In this document: in pieces, positions 31,752-42,597 of the stretch
Layout: every line of letters begins with the position of its first letter
Position numbering within the stretch: the first letter of the stretch is position 1
From: Agrypnia vestita
Taxonomy: Eukaryota; Arthropoda; Insecta; Trichoptera; Phryganeidae
Assembly: GCA_016648135.1 (NCBI GenBank)
Contig: JADDOH010005106.1
Location: 1-64,000, forward strand
DNA length: 64,000 bases
Reading direction: 5' to 3'
Notes under the pieces: model-generated
What the model was told of the DNA's origin: nothing
The model's input: the letters and a program-made list of their open reading frames with translations, nothing else
Databases searched by the model: none
Made by a program: the position numbers and the translations under genes

Positions 31752-34077
31752 GATTCAGTGAATGACATGAAAAACTGTTGTTATTATATGACAATTATTT
31801 GTGAATACTATGTTATTTTAGTACTTTCATAATAATTTGGGACATTTTAAAAATCATATACATAACAAAAGGAATCAACGAGAAATATTCATGTCACAAG
31901 AAATAGGATGATGTTTTGTATGGGTGGACCTGTTACAAATATATGGGGTGTCTCATAGCTAGTAGCAAAAACTTTACAGGTGGATTGCTGCTGATTGATA
32001 ATGAGTCAAAAATGTTCAAGCGATAATGTTATGGAGTTATATAGTTATGTAGATATGCAATATCAAAGTTTGCATTTTTTTCAATAATTCTGACTTATTT
32101 TACGCAAAAACTTGAACTATCATTACAGTAACTTACTGATTATGATGAAAAATTCATTCGCTCCATACAACTCATATAAAATTATTAAAACCTTGTAAAA
32201 AAATTCTTTTTTTCAATTTTTGAAAGCTTTTTATCATTTTATTCGGCTCTTATTAAAACGAATGAATTTTTCACCCCTCACAATGTTTTTTTATAATAAA
32301 GGTACGAAATCTATAATGTCAAATACATTAATTTGTTTAACTTTTTTACCCAATTTGTAAATGTAATTACAATTTGAAAAACAACTTATTGGGCATCGTA
32401 ACAATTTCACAATGTATAACGCATTAAAAAAGACTGGCTGTTGGTATTCTCGCAATATTTGGCTCTACACATATATGCGAACAAATATTCTGAACTATGA
32501 ATCAAATAAAAAATAAATTTAGAAGCAAAATAACAAATGACAACTTACCATCATGTATATATTCAACTAAAAATAAGTAGCTATTTGCCAGATATATGTA
32601 ATAGTAAATCTATTAAAAGGGATGCATGGACGCCGTTCTTCTAAAATTATTAAATAAAACACCCCAAACTTTTTCCTAAAAATTCATATCCATATACATA
32701 ATATGTATATAACATTTTGCGGCTCTCTGGTACCTTTATTATGCTGTTTTTATGACAATTTGGCTCTTTTCACTTGACAAACTGCCGACCCCTGTCCTAG
32801 GGCATAAAATCAATACAGAATGTAAGAATATTTTCCATTGATAGAAGTCGAAAATTTCAAATATCAACATCTGTCTTTTTAAAAATATAGTTAAATAAAT
32901 ATTATATTTACATAATAAAAAAATTGGAGGAGCATGTACCCATATGCGCCTGGTAGAAGTTATACTTCTCTGGCGTGATTTTAATATTTACATATTGGTT
33001 AAAAATGTGTATTAATATAATAATACAATGTCTAGATGATAAAAATAATTCATAACACTTTAATGTAGTTTAATTATTTATATTTGTTTGTGATAGCTAA
33101 AATAAGATATACACGTCGACGACGTCTCATGACGATTCAAAAACATTTATCGCTTCACTGTTGCAGACATTTGATGGGACAAATCAAAAAAAACGTGTGT
33201 TTTCAAAAAAGTGCCTAGTTACTTTTGTTTTATCGATTTTCGGCCTAAAACGGTTCCGTATTCAACTATACAACTTTGGCAGCCACATTCAATGTCAAAT
33301 GAATGAATGTATTTTTTGTTTTGAAAATAATTATCTGACAATTACGTCATTTTTGCAGTAAACAATTTCTCAAATATCGCCTTTAATCGTTTTTTGGCAT
33401 GGTGACAATCAAAAACTTTCTTAAAAAATGATCGAAACTTTTGTGAACTCGTACTTACGTAAACAGAATCTGATGGGTGACAAAAATTAAAACTTCAGGA
33501 GATGAGATCACTCCAAATTGTCTTTCACTTGTGTAATATTTGTAAAATATCTGTCTCCAAAATGTTTCAGTCAACAATGGGAACAGGGCAATAGCTCTTA
33601 CCGTTGGCAGGCTGACCCTACACAGAACAACTTCCCCTAATTTTACTGAATTTATGTATTTTTCAAGGACAGACTCATGTTCGCCACAACAGAAGTATCT
33701 GCTGGGTAAATGGGTAGCAATGTAAACATTCCTTGGCTATTCTCCTATGTCTCTTATTATCTAAATGTTGCAGCAAAAGCCCAGGATGAAATCAGTCACC
33801 AATTTCGATAGTCAGATAATGTGTGGAAAAATCAACCATAAATAATAGAGGAATGATGTTGATGGAATCCAGGATTGAAAATAAAATTTTCACACAAAAA
33901 TAATACATACTATATTTTATTATCCAAACTTATAAATGGTTTTGCTGTTAAGATATTTTGTTATTATGGTGGAATAGGCTTCGAATTACTTTTGATACTT
34001 GTGAAAAACTATTTCTAACTTAAGTTATTTTCTTCTCACTGCAGATCTTTTCTGCAAAGACTCATTCCATTTCACGG
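31752..34077. other. Intergenic DNA between BTB-ZF genes 1 and 2
   Basis: 31944-32270 is a diverged copy of the MITE at 50955-51220. A 66-codon ORF at 33161 has no motif. I see nothing else in the AT-rich remainder. Confidence 0.5.
31944..32270 (+). mobile_element. Diverged MITE copy (family of 50955-51220)
   Basis: It starts GGGGTGTCTCATAGCTAGTA and continues GCAAAAACTTTACAGGTGGA, matching 50958-51030 almost base for base. Weaker similarity continues through the TATTAAAA.C block. The right terminus is not recognisable. Confidence 0.6.
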
Positions 34078-35460
34078 CTATCCTATAATATTTTCCACAT
34101 CTGGCTCAATCATAATTGACTCTGAATTGTTTGATAAAAAATCTATTTTGGGATGTCTAATGGTGCTGTGTTGTCTTAAAACATGAGCTTTTAAATTGTC
34201 AATCCTACGTGCTCTAAATGGACAATGTGGACAAATATTGTCTAATCCTCTTTGACTATGGATAAGGGAATGACGTTTAAGACTTTTATTTTGTGTAAAT
34301 TTATGCCCGCAAAGTTCACAGACAAACGGTTTTTCATCACTATGGGTAGCCAGATGTTGTTTGATATTCTCCTTTCTTGTTGAGGAATGCGAGCAACCAG
34401 CATATGAACACTTGAATAAGTTGCCGCTATGAATTAGTTGATGAGCTCTAAGAATTCTCGCATGGATCGTACTAAACCCGCATTCGTCACATAGATGTTT
34501 CTTTTCAGAAGTATGGGTGACTAAATGACAGTTTAATCCGTGTTTTCTCTTAAATTTTTTTTGACAATGGGGGCATGAATATGGCTTCTGTGGCATGTGT
34601 CTCGGTAAGTGTTGCCCCAGCAACGATCTGCTCTGAAATCTTATGTTACAATATGTGCAAAAATATGGTTTAGGATCCTCATGCAACATTAAATGTTCAT
34701 TTAGGGTATCGTCATTGTCTATCTCTGTCCAGCATAAAGAACAAACTTTTCCTCCATGACCAGTTTGACGAAGATGCTTTAAAAGGGCAATTGATTTATA
34801 GCATTTAAAATCACAGCCAACACATTTTTGTATCTTTCCTGTAGGTATTTTAAAAAAATTTGTTTTTCTTTTAGTTGAAGGCATTGTTCTATTTAAATAT
34901 TTATTTGATTCGGAGTATTGATAATTTTTGGTTATCTGCGTGGATTCTGAAAATTGTGAATCAACGCTATTTCTAGATGTTTCAGTAAAAAAATCCGTAA
35001 CATCTGAGTTTGATTCTACATCCTCGATTTTGATCTCAACAGTATCTTCACAAATTCTTTCATTTTGACAACTTTTGATTATATCATGTAAAGATTTTAC
35101 CAAAGTGTCTGTTATGTTAAGAATATTGCAATAGTCATATATATGTTCATTGTGTTCGCTGTCGACAATAATTGTACGTCCATATATAAAATCAACAATT
35201 TTTTCTAAACATTCAAAACAATGTTTGGACAAACTGTTTATGTTAATTTTAATTGAAGGTAGGGGGCGTACTTCACATACTTTCGGTTTAGCATTTTCGA
35301 TTGATTGACGATACTGATTAGTGATAAATGAACTCACGGAACAAACAACGGCGGAATGAACCCAAGTATATTGCTTGCCAACAACGAGGCGCACGTCACA
35401 GTATTTCCCGGATTTCCGCTGTAGATACAAATTATCTATAATAATTTCACTCACCGTCAT
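34078..35460 (-). CDS. BTB domain protein with eight C2H2 zinc fingers (paralogue 2)
   Basis: An intact 460-residue single-exon ORF on the minus strand. The BTB region (about 16-130) includes YCDVRLVVGKQYTWVHSAVV and CFECLEKIVDFIYGR. Fingers lie at about 213-235, 240-260, 268-288, 296-316, 324-344, 351-373, 381-401 and 410-431, the same number and spacing as the two neighbours. Highly similar blocks include KKHLCDECGFSTIHAR and EKPFVCELCGHKFTQNKSLK. The acidic linker (about 140-200) is the least conserved part, as expected in BTB-ZF paralogues. The gene is convergent with paralogue 1 and divergent from paralogue 3. The start Met is the first in the frame and aligns with the paralogues. A role as nuclear regulator is inferred from the family. 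Confidence 0.93.
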   Translation of the reverse strand: MTVSEIIIDNLYLQRKSGKYCDVRLVVGKQYTWVHSAVVCSVSSFITNQYRQSIENAKPKVCEVRPLPSIKININSLSKHCFECLEKIVDFIYGRTIIVDSEHNEHIYDYCNILNITDTLVKSLHDIIKSCQNERICEDTVEIKIEDVESNSDVTDFFTETSRNSVDSQFSESTQITKNYQYSESNKYLNRTMPSTKRKTNFFKIPTGKIQKCVGCDFKCYKSIALLKHLRQTGHGGKVCSLCWTEIDNDDTLNEHLMLHEDPKPYFCTYCNIRFQSRSLLGQHLPRHMPQKPYSCPHCQKKFKRKHGLNCHLVTHTSEKKHLCDECGFSTIHARILRAHQLIHSGNLFKCSYAGCSHSSTRKENIKQHLATHSDEKPFVCELCGHKFTQNKSLKRHSLIHSQRGLDNICPHCPFRARRIDNLKAHVLRQHSTIRHPKIDFLSNNSESIMIEPDVENIIG

Positions 35461-35639
35461 TTTTCTAGGTCCGTAGATAAAATATAATTTTAGAGAATTA
35501 TTAAATATACGGTTTACAAGCCTAAATTATATTGTCCATTTACGCGTGATATAGCTATACGTATAATGTCTGCGATCTAGGTACCACAGAATGTAGACCT
35601 TAGGTGTCCCAATTGTCCCAATTTCCAATAGATTTCCAG

Positions 35640-36811
35640 TAGGGATGGGCGTTGAATGGACGGACTAGTTGAAATCAACCGTTGACGTTGCATCGACGCG
35701 TCGACGGTTTACGTTTATCGCATGGACTAGTTGAATTCGTAGACGGTGGACGGCGGACGCCGCGGACGGTGGACGATTCGAGATTCAACATGCAAAGCAA
35801 CGAGCGAGAGCAAGACAAAACGTCTCCGTTTATTTCTCTCTCATCTCTCGCTGCCAACTTGTAGACGCCATAGACGGCTCGACGGGTAATTTTATTTCAA
35901 CTCTAAAGTACACGATCATAGGGTGCAGATCTGTGTACACGAACAATGACAGAGATTTGAAATTTGAATGCATGCGTAGGGAGAGTTAGTCTTAATAAGC
36001 TATTATCTATTATTTTTTACTTGATTTTTTGCGATGTGCACGTGCGACGTTTCGGTGAATTCCCAATTTTACACTGTATAAAATAAAACAATTCTGTTTA
36101 ATTATTTTATTTTTTATTGAACTATTATTAATTAACAGGCCGGCTAGATAGTTTTCTAAAATTAATATTTTATTAGATCGATCACGACTGAAAAGGGATG
36201 GTAAAATTTAATTATTGTGTTATTTCTTTACTTTTCAACTTTAGCATATAAATGATAAACAAACTTGTAGGGAATAAAATTTTCTACATCTAACATTAAT
36301 TATTATATATGTAATATAATCTTGAATTTAGGTTTAATTAATTTTTATTAAAAATTCCCTATTTTCAACTTAATAGATAAAAAATAAATCTATTATTATT
36401 TTGTTTACACCACTTTTTATTGGTTTTTTACATGTTTCGGGAACAATGTTCCTTTTCTCAGATTGAGCCTTAAACTAAAGTTGACAAATAATACAGATAT
36501 ATTTATTTACTAATAATTTCACCACAAAGTGAAAGCCTGGCTTTGAAAGATGTATTCTTCAATAAATTTCTAGATAACATCTCAAATGTAAAATATTTTT
36601 AAATTATGTACCGGCAACGGTTGAGCCGTCGAGCAGCGTCGCGTCGAACCGTAGACAGTTGACCATCGTCCCGATGTTTAGATAGAACGTCCGCGTAACG
36701 AAGTTGACGCATCAACTAGTTGACGAATTCAACTAGTTGATCGTCTCGTCGATGGCCGGACGTGGACGGTCTCGTTTCGTCGACGGTAAATACGTCGACG
36801 ACCCATCCCTA
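35640..36811 (+). mobile_element. Non-autonomous hAT element 1 with perfect 8-bp target duplication
   Basis: The ends are TAGGGATGGGCGTTGAAT (left) and, read inward, TAGGGATGGGTCGTCGAC (right). The 8-bp duplication ATTTCCAG flanks the element exactly (35632-35639 and 36812-36819). Subterminal regions are filled with GTCGAC/ACTAGTTGA words. The interior is AT-rich and has no transposase. The inverted copy at 42598-44196 is the same family. Confidence 0.93.
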
Positions 36812-36859
36812 ATTTCCAGGCAACTGTCAAAGTGTCAAATCGCCTGTAAACATTAGTGA

Positions 36860-36915
36860 TGGGTCCGCTCTGTACTAAGTACTATAATGTAGTACTACAT
36901 TGTAGTACTTAGCAC
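36860..36915. repeat. Short inverted repeat around AGTACTA words
   Basis: AGTACTATAATGTAGTACTA is followed by CATTGTAGTACTTAG, a hairpin-forming run of AGTACT units just right of hAT element 1, preceded by AGTGATGGG. It may be another transposon end. Confidence 0.35.
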
Positions 36916-37184
36916 ACTTCAAACTATATTTTATACTTCAAAGTACACACTTCAAATTATGTTATACTTTAAACTACACACACTTATACTTTGTGAAAAT
37001 TTTTGGGCGATTTTTATGCAAGTTGATGTAGCTTAATGCGCCAAAGGAAGATAATTTCAAAAAGTATTAGGTATACATTTAAATGAAATAGAGGATCCCA
37101 CGGCTTAAATCAAATGCGCATTGGGTAAGTTCGTGCAAACTTTATCCGCTTGAAAAAGATGTTCTGCAGTCATAAACTCAATCT

Positions 37185-37378
37185 TGGATTACGCATGCGA
37201 ATGGTCAGATGCTACGTGTTTTCGGTATTATTTTAGGACGCTTACCGAAGAATTGGTAAGGCGACTTGAGGCTTTCGAGATGTGGATGTACAAAAGAATA
37301 CTCAAATAATGAGCTGGATTGACAGAATTACCAATGAAAATGTTATGGTTCGGATGAATAAAGAAAAATAAGTAATTA
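37185..37378 (+). pseudogene. LINE ORF2 fragment, part 1 (interrupted)
   Basis: Plus-strand frames read RCYVFSVLF, LVRRLEAFEMWMYKRIL and then SWIDRITNENVMVRMNKEK, the connection region that follows the RT domain in a common LINE family. The continuation (EYLGHVMR...) is found only at 38470, after a roughly 1.1-kb interruption. Confidence 0.7.
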
Positions 37379-37399
37379 AAATAATAAAAATCTTAAAAC

Positions 37400-38175
37400 T
37401 TAAATATTTTTTTATTTTATTTTAAATAAACAATGCATAGTTAGAATATCATAATTACAGATATAATATAGCTAATTACAATTAAAAAATTTCAATCCAA
37501 AATTACCCAATTCAATACAGAAATTAATTCTCATGTCTGGATTGGGGGGTACGGCCGATAAAGATTAGGTTGATATAAAGAGTATACGATTATATAATAT
37601 AGATTTTATGTTTTTTACACATACATTAATATATTAATAATAAGGAGTTAGGTTTTAAATTTATTTAAAGAAATTAAATTTTGTAGTTGTTTGAGTTGAA
37701 CAATAATTGCTTGATTTGAAGACTATAATTTTTTTCTATTTTGATGTTATGAGGAAGGGAATTAATATATATATATATATATCTTGATAGGAGTTGAGCA
37801 CTTATTTTGCACTTATTTTAAATTTGGGAATTTCAAAGTTGCCACGTGATCTAGGTCGGTTACTTATTTTTATAGATGTCAATGAAATGTAAAGATGTTT
37901 GTGAATCTGTAACAGAGCATTCTTTTTGAATATTTTATTAAGACTCAGGAGCTTAAACGAGTTGAATAGTTGTGCAGTTGGAATTATCGATGGTTTTCTA
38001 AGGATGACTTTCAAAACCAGTCTCTGTGCCTTTTCTACAGATTAGAGGTTAGCCTTGAAAGTTCCTCCCCAACCGACTATTCCATACTAAAGGATAGATT
38101 GGGCAAGAGGGAAATAAATTGTTTTGATCATAGAAGATGAGAGGATGTTTATCTTGTTCGCAAAAAAACAATCTT
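37400..38175 (-). pseudogene. LINE ORF2 3' part, inserted on the minus strand
   Basis: On the minus strand from about 38165 the frame reads KTIYFPLAQSIL, a stop, YGIVGWGGTFKANL and AQRLVLKVILRKPSIIPTAQ, then a Leu/Lys-rich end at 37802. This is the typical C-terminal part of a Jockey/CR1-like ORF2 (Y.AL.QSIL.YGI..WGG......L...Q...LK.ILKKP). An AT-rich 3' tail extends left to about 37400. It is inactivated by stops. Confidence 0.65.
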
Positions 38176-38184
38176 CCAACCAAA

Positions 38185-38350
38185 AATATCATTCAACTGA
38201 AACAGCCGTGACACATTTTATCAGAAATTATATCATCAGTTGAAAAGGGAAATTGTGGCAGCTGGAACTTCTTGATATGAACGTTGCTTTTGACATAGAT
38301 GATCACTCGATTCTCTTAAGAAAATATCACAATATTGGGTTATGGTTGCT
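38185..38350 (+). pseudogene. LINE RT core fragment in inverted orientation
   Basis: The plus strand reads ETAVTHFIRNYIIS, a stop, then ELLDMNVAFDIDDHSILLRK and YHNIGL. This is the RT palm region (LLD...AFDT.DH..LL.KL..IGI). It directly abuts the minus-strand 3' part, head to head. That arrangement is explained by twin-primed LINE insertion with 5' inversion. Confidence 0.6.
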
Positions 38351-38454
38351 ATCGATGGAAAATCAAGAATCTTTCAAGAAGAGCCTAAAAACTTATTCGG
38401 AATGTCGCATCTGTAAAGTGCCCTTGAAGCGTCTTTCACGCAAAACGACGCTAT

Positions 38455-38700
38455 ATAAATCATCACAAGCATAAATATAACATTATCTCGGACATGTAAT
38501 GAGATATTCCGAAAAGTGTTAGATCTTGCACTTCATAAAGCAGGAAAAGGTTGCTGGAAGTCGGAGCCCTGGAAGAAGGAGAACATCATGGCTGAAAAAC
38601 CTGAGACAGTGATTTGGCTAGTCTACTGTAGCTGTTCTGGACCGCAGTAAACTAAGTTCTCATAGCCAACCTGATATCCAACGTTCTTTCAACGGATGGG
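38455..38700 (+). pseudogene. LINE ORF2 fragment, part 2 (continuation of 37185-37378)
   Basis: The frame reads YLGHVMRYSEKC, a stop, then AGSRSPGRRRTSWLKNLRQ and later HSQPDIQRSF. The EYLGH.MR...Y.LL..I..GK..G.R..GRR..SWL..LR order is the normal C-terminus of the family seen at 37185, so the two halves were one element before the interruption. Confidence 0.7.
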
Positions 38701-39445
38701 GCACCAAAAGAAAAACAAGGTTTCTAAGATTTGTATGATTCTAGAACCCTGTTCTTGTGTGGTAATATGAGATATCTTATCATTACCTGATACAATATAT
38801 GTGCATATCTGCAATCCAATGTTATACATGTATATCTTTTAATTTTTACAACCTAGAAGTTACTTACGAAAACCTTATTGATTTCCTGATTCTTTTTACG
38901 GAGAAAAGTTGTCAAATTGCTCCAGAAGAATTTATAAAGTTTATTGGTGAAAGTGAAACATTTTGTCAATGTCTATGTAGCTGTTGACTGTTTGAGTTAA
39001 AAAATATTCGAATTTTTTCTTTTCTCTACAGAGTTTTTCCCAACATCTTCATTTTCCAGTAATTTCATCATAATCTATAATAAAAAAAACATTTTGTATA
39101 ATGAAGAAGTTTGCATTTTTATAAAAATGCAAAAATGAAACAAAAATGTGAAAGAATCATTAGAGTATTGAGGGGTTATCTTGCTATAGAGAAGGAATCT
39201 GACTTCTGGCGCATTAAAGATGGTTACTAAGAGTCGCACAGAAGTCAGATATACAATACCTTCCTTACCGGCTATTCAGAGTGACATGAGATTCAGGGTT
39301 AGGTTCTCGTGGACTCGATCAGAATCTTACGCGTAGTGACTCAATAAGCTAGAATATGACACAAAATAATTAGGGTGATGAGATTACTAGACTGGATCTT
39401 GGATTTACAAAGGGAACTGAAAGCAAGTTGAATTATTGATGAATA
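38701..39445. other. Intergenic DNA, no supported gene
   Basis: A 62-codon ORF at 38799 lacks motifs. Nothing else was recognised. Confidence 0.45.
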
Positions 39446-39600
39446 AGGGCGGATCCAGGGGGGGGTCATGGAGGTCATGAACCTCCCCTGGGCTGGGTCC
39501 AGGACTTAGGTGGACCTGGACCCAGCCCTAAATTATAACTTCTTGTAACTTGACCACGACTATGTGCCTCCTCCTGGCGCCAAAGCTGGATCCTCTCTTG
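39446..39600. mobile_element. Small foldback element with GGATCCAG ends
   Basis: The left part starts AGGGCGGATCCAGGGGGGGG and the right end reads inward AGAGAGGATCCAGC. Inside, 39490-39503 (GGGCTGGGTCCAGG) pairs perfectly with 39515-39528 across an 11-base loop. No ORF is present. Confidence 0.5.
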
Positions 39601-40983
39601 ATTATTGACACAGTTTATTTATGAATAGTACAACGAACAATTTCAATTCATCAATCCTGTCTATTTTTATATATAATTGAATATTCAATAATATGAAGCT
39701 CGACCGCTTACTATTTCTATTCTAAACTTTCATTTATAATACTCAGTAACAACATTTAAAAGACCTGACACAAATGAGAGTACGAGATTTACTATACAAT
39801 CTTTTGTAACATGGACACACAAATTATGACGTCACAGCGAAGAGAGAAATCGAACGCCACATGAATCGAATTCTGAGCGTTTTTATCTTAATTATTCGCT
39901 TCGAGTTAACCGGCACTCTCCTGGTCGACCATTTCACGGAGATGCCAACTGTTCGCGCAATTGGATCACTGCATCTGCTCCTCCAGGTTCGCACCACATT
40001 CCCTGCGATCACCCTCCGTCTCAGCGACACCCTCGTGTTGTTTTAAATTTAGATATTAGGTTTTTAGTTCGTTTTCCCCTGTTTGCTTTATATTATAGTT
40101 CGTTACGATGAAACATCAGTTATAGGATTATTAACGCTGTGATCTTACTCAGTAGTATTTAATCTCGGGAGAATTCAAATCTTGATGTATTTCTCCACGA
40201 TTCAAATGATGATAAATCTATAGTTTATTGCATTATATTATATTAGAATGTGCCTCTCGTATTGGTTTTATTTCTTACATGATGACTGAGACCAAAAATA
40301 CGTTTACAATTATTGGGTTGTCAAAGCACGAATAAAAGTTTTTTCGTGTAGGTACCAAGTAACATGAATAGTACGAAATTATATTTTTAGAATAACTTAT
40401 TGAGTAAAAATAATGATATATTTTAAGGAAATGTATGTAGCTTAATGAAATATACACTTTCCAAGTATATTTTTACTTTATAAGCCTATATTTCATTTGG
40501 CTACTTTTTACTTAAGCGTATACTTTATAAATCGAGTTTATCACAAGTCACAACTTTGAAGAACTTGTTTATTTAATATAGTAATCAGACTGATTTGAAG
40601 AAAAAAGTCCACCATTGTGAATATATCAACTCTAGATAAATTATCACATTGTCCTTTTACAAAGCCTTTTTCCATTATGGTGAAATAAAAACTACATTAC
40701 TTAAAAATAAAAAAAACAAACGCTCTACGTAAAATAACTACAAACAGCGCAAGCGTCGGTGGTGCGACGATCTCGGTTAGATCCAATGACGTGAGTTAAA
40801 AGCTACAGTCGTTCCGTGTTAAAATATGTAAACTTAAATTGTCTATTTCTCAGTCAATTACTGACGGATTTCAACATTTTTTTTACTGATTTATTAGTTT
40901 TGATTTATATTTTAATTCAATTAAGTTGTAGTATTATCAACATCATGAAAGTTCTCCATTGCATATCGATCTAGATATACAAT
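39601..40983. other. Intergenic DNA with a GC-richer patch at 39830-40045
   Basis: The patch holds overlapping 60-68-codon ORFs on both strands with no recognisable domain. The rest is AT-rich and featureless. Confidence 0.4.
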
Positions 40984-42501
40984 TAGACATGGGTAACTCA
41001 GCAAAATTCCTTGCGTCAACTCAGTAACTCTGGCGCAGCGCATTGCGCCGGCTCATTGAGTTAACTCAAAATTGCGCCATGGCGCAACAAAATAGGAACG
41101 CGCCGAGTGAGTTGTGCGCCGTCGAACGACGCACTACGCCAGTGCGCCGCACTTACAGGCCCCCAGCGCACTAGCGCAGACAGCTCACGGCGCACCAACT
41201 GTGTTGTGCGTTACTGCGTTGGTTCGTTGATTTGACTCAGCGAGTGAGAGAATGAAAGCGCGGGCGGGTGTGTGCGCGCATACAAATTTAATTAATATAA
41301 TATTCAAAAATGGCCCGCTGGCGTGATGCGAAAAGTCACTCTTACCTCTGGAATCCACGGTCGCCACTTTATAAAAACAACGTATCTAAAAATAATGCTT
41401 ACGAATCTTTACTGAATAATATGAATGACCCAACATTAACAGTAAAAATAATATATATTTTTTAAATATTATATAAAAAATTATTATTATTTTAATAAAT
41501 AATAATAATAATAAATATATGGGAATTATTTTTATTTTATCAAAAGTTGATTATTTTTTAGAAAAATTCTTTATGTTCATTTCTATGATTTAAAGATCTA
41601 ACTTCGTTAATAATTTGTTATTTTAATTTCATAATTTAACTATAATAAGTAAAAGCAATATTACTTAAGTATGATTATTACCAATATTTTATTTGTAACC
41701 ATATCATATCGTAAAAAAATTAATGGTTATATATTGTGGAAATATTTATTTTTAATTAAGCTGAAAAAATATTTCATAACTTCATAATTCATCAGTCAAC
41801 TTAATTTAAATTTCTAATACGTATTCAGTTAAAAAGCTGAGTGCTGTTTTTTCAGTCAGTATGTAATTATTCGGTAATATTAAAAAGATAATGCTTTAAA
41901 AAAGTAGGTGATATATTTTTTAATGAATTGTTTTTACCGAATACCTAGTGAGTTGGCGTAATTGCGCGGCGCAGCGCAGCGTTACTCATGGCTGGCCGCT
42001 TGCATTCGTTTTGATTTTCGAACGTAAACGAATTCCATAATTTATTTTTTGAAATAATATTCTAAAATATGTAGATATTGTATTGTATATAAATAACGTT
42101 TATTAATATAATTATTCTATTTCCTGTACTCACTTATAAATATCACTACTTTCCTGATTCTACATTTCATTCCTTTTTATCTTTAAATAAAGCCAAAGCT
42201 GTCAACTTAGCTGTCTGTCAAAATCAAACCCAGTGGCCAGTAAAGTAAAATGTAGAAAAGAAAGATTACCTATCACTCCTTTTACATTTCACGGAGTTAT
42301 AATTGTCAATTTATAAAAATGAAATAATAAGGTATTCAAATGTTCAATAAGACTAGGCCGCAACTCAATACCTTTCGAATTCTTCCGGTCCTGCGCAGTG
42401 CGCCGTGCGCTAACACATTTAGAAGAAGTGAGTTGACACACCCGGCGCAGTAAACTGAGTTGGCGCAATTGCGCGGCGCAGCGCAGTGTTACACATGTCT
42501 A
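40984..42501. mobile_element. Non-autonomous hAT element 3 with perfect 8-bp target duplication
   Basis: The ends are TAGACATGGGTAACTC and, read inward, TAGACATGTGTAACAC. The duplication TATACAAT is exact (40976-40983 and 42502-42509). Both subterminal regions are rich in GCGCAG/TGCGCC words and GAGTTAACTCA-like pieces. A 40-bp copy of the right end (GAGTTGGCGTAATTGCGCGG ... GTTACTCATG) also occurs internally at about 41951-41992, so the element is composite or partly duplicated. No transposase is present. It is a different family from elements 1 and 2. Confidence 0.92.
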
Positions 42502-42597
42502 TATACAATGGAGAACTGTATCCTGTATGTATGTAATGTATCAGAAACGATCTGTGCTAAAGTGTCGATTACAGTACATATTATCCACCCCTATTAC

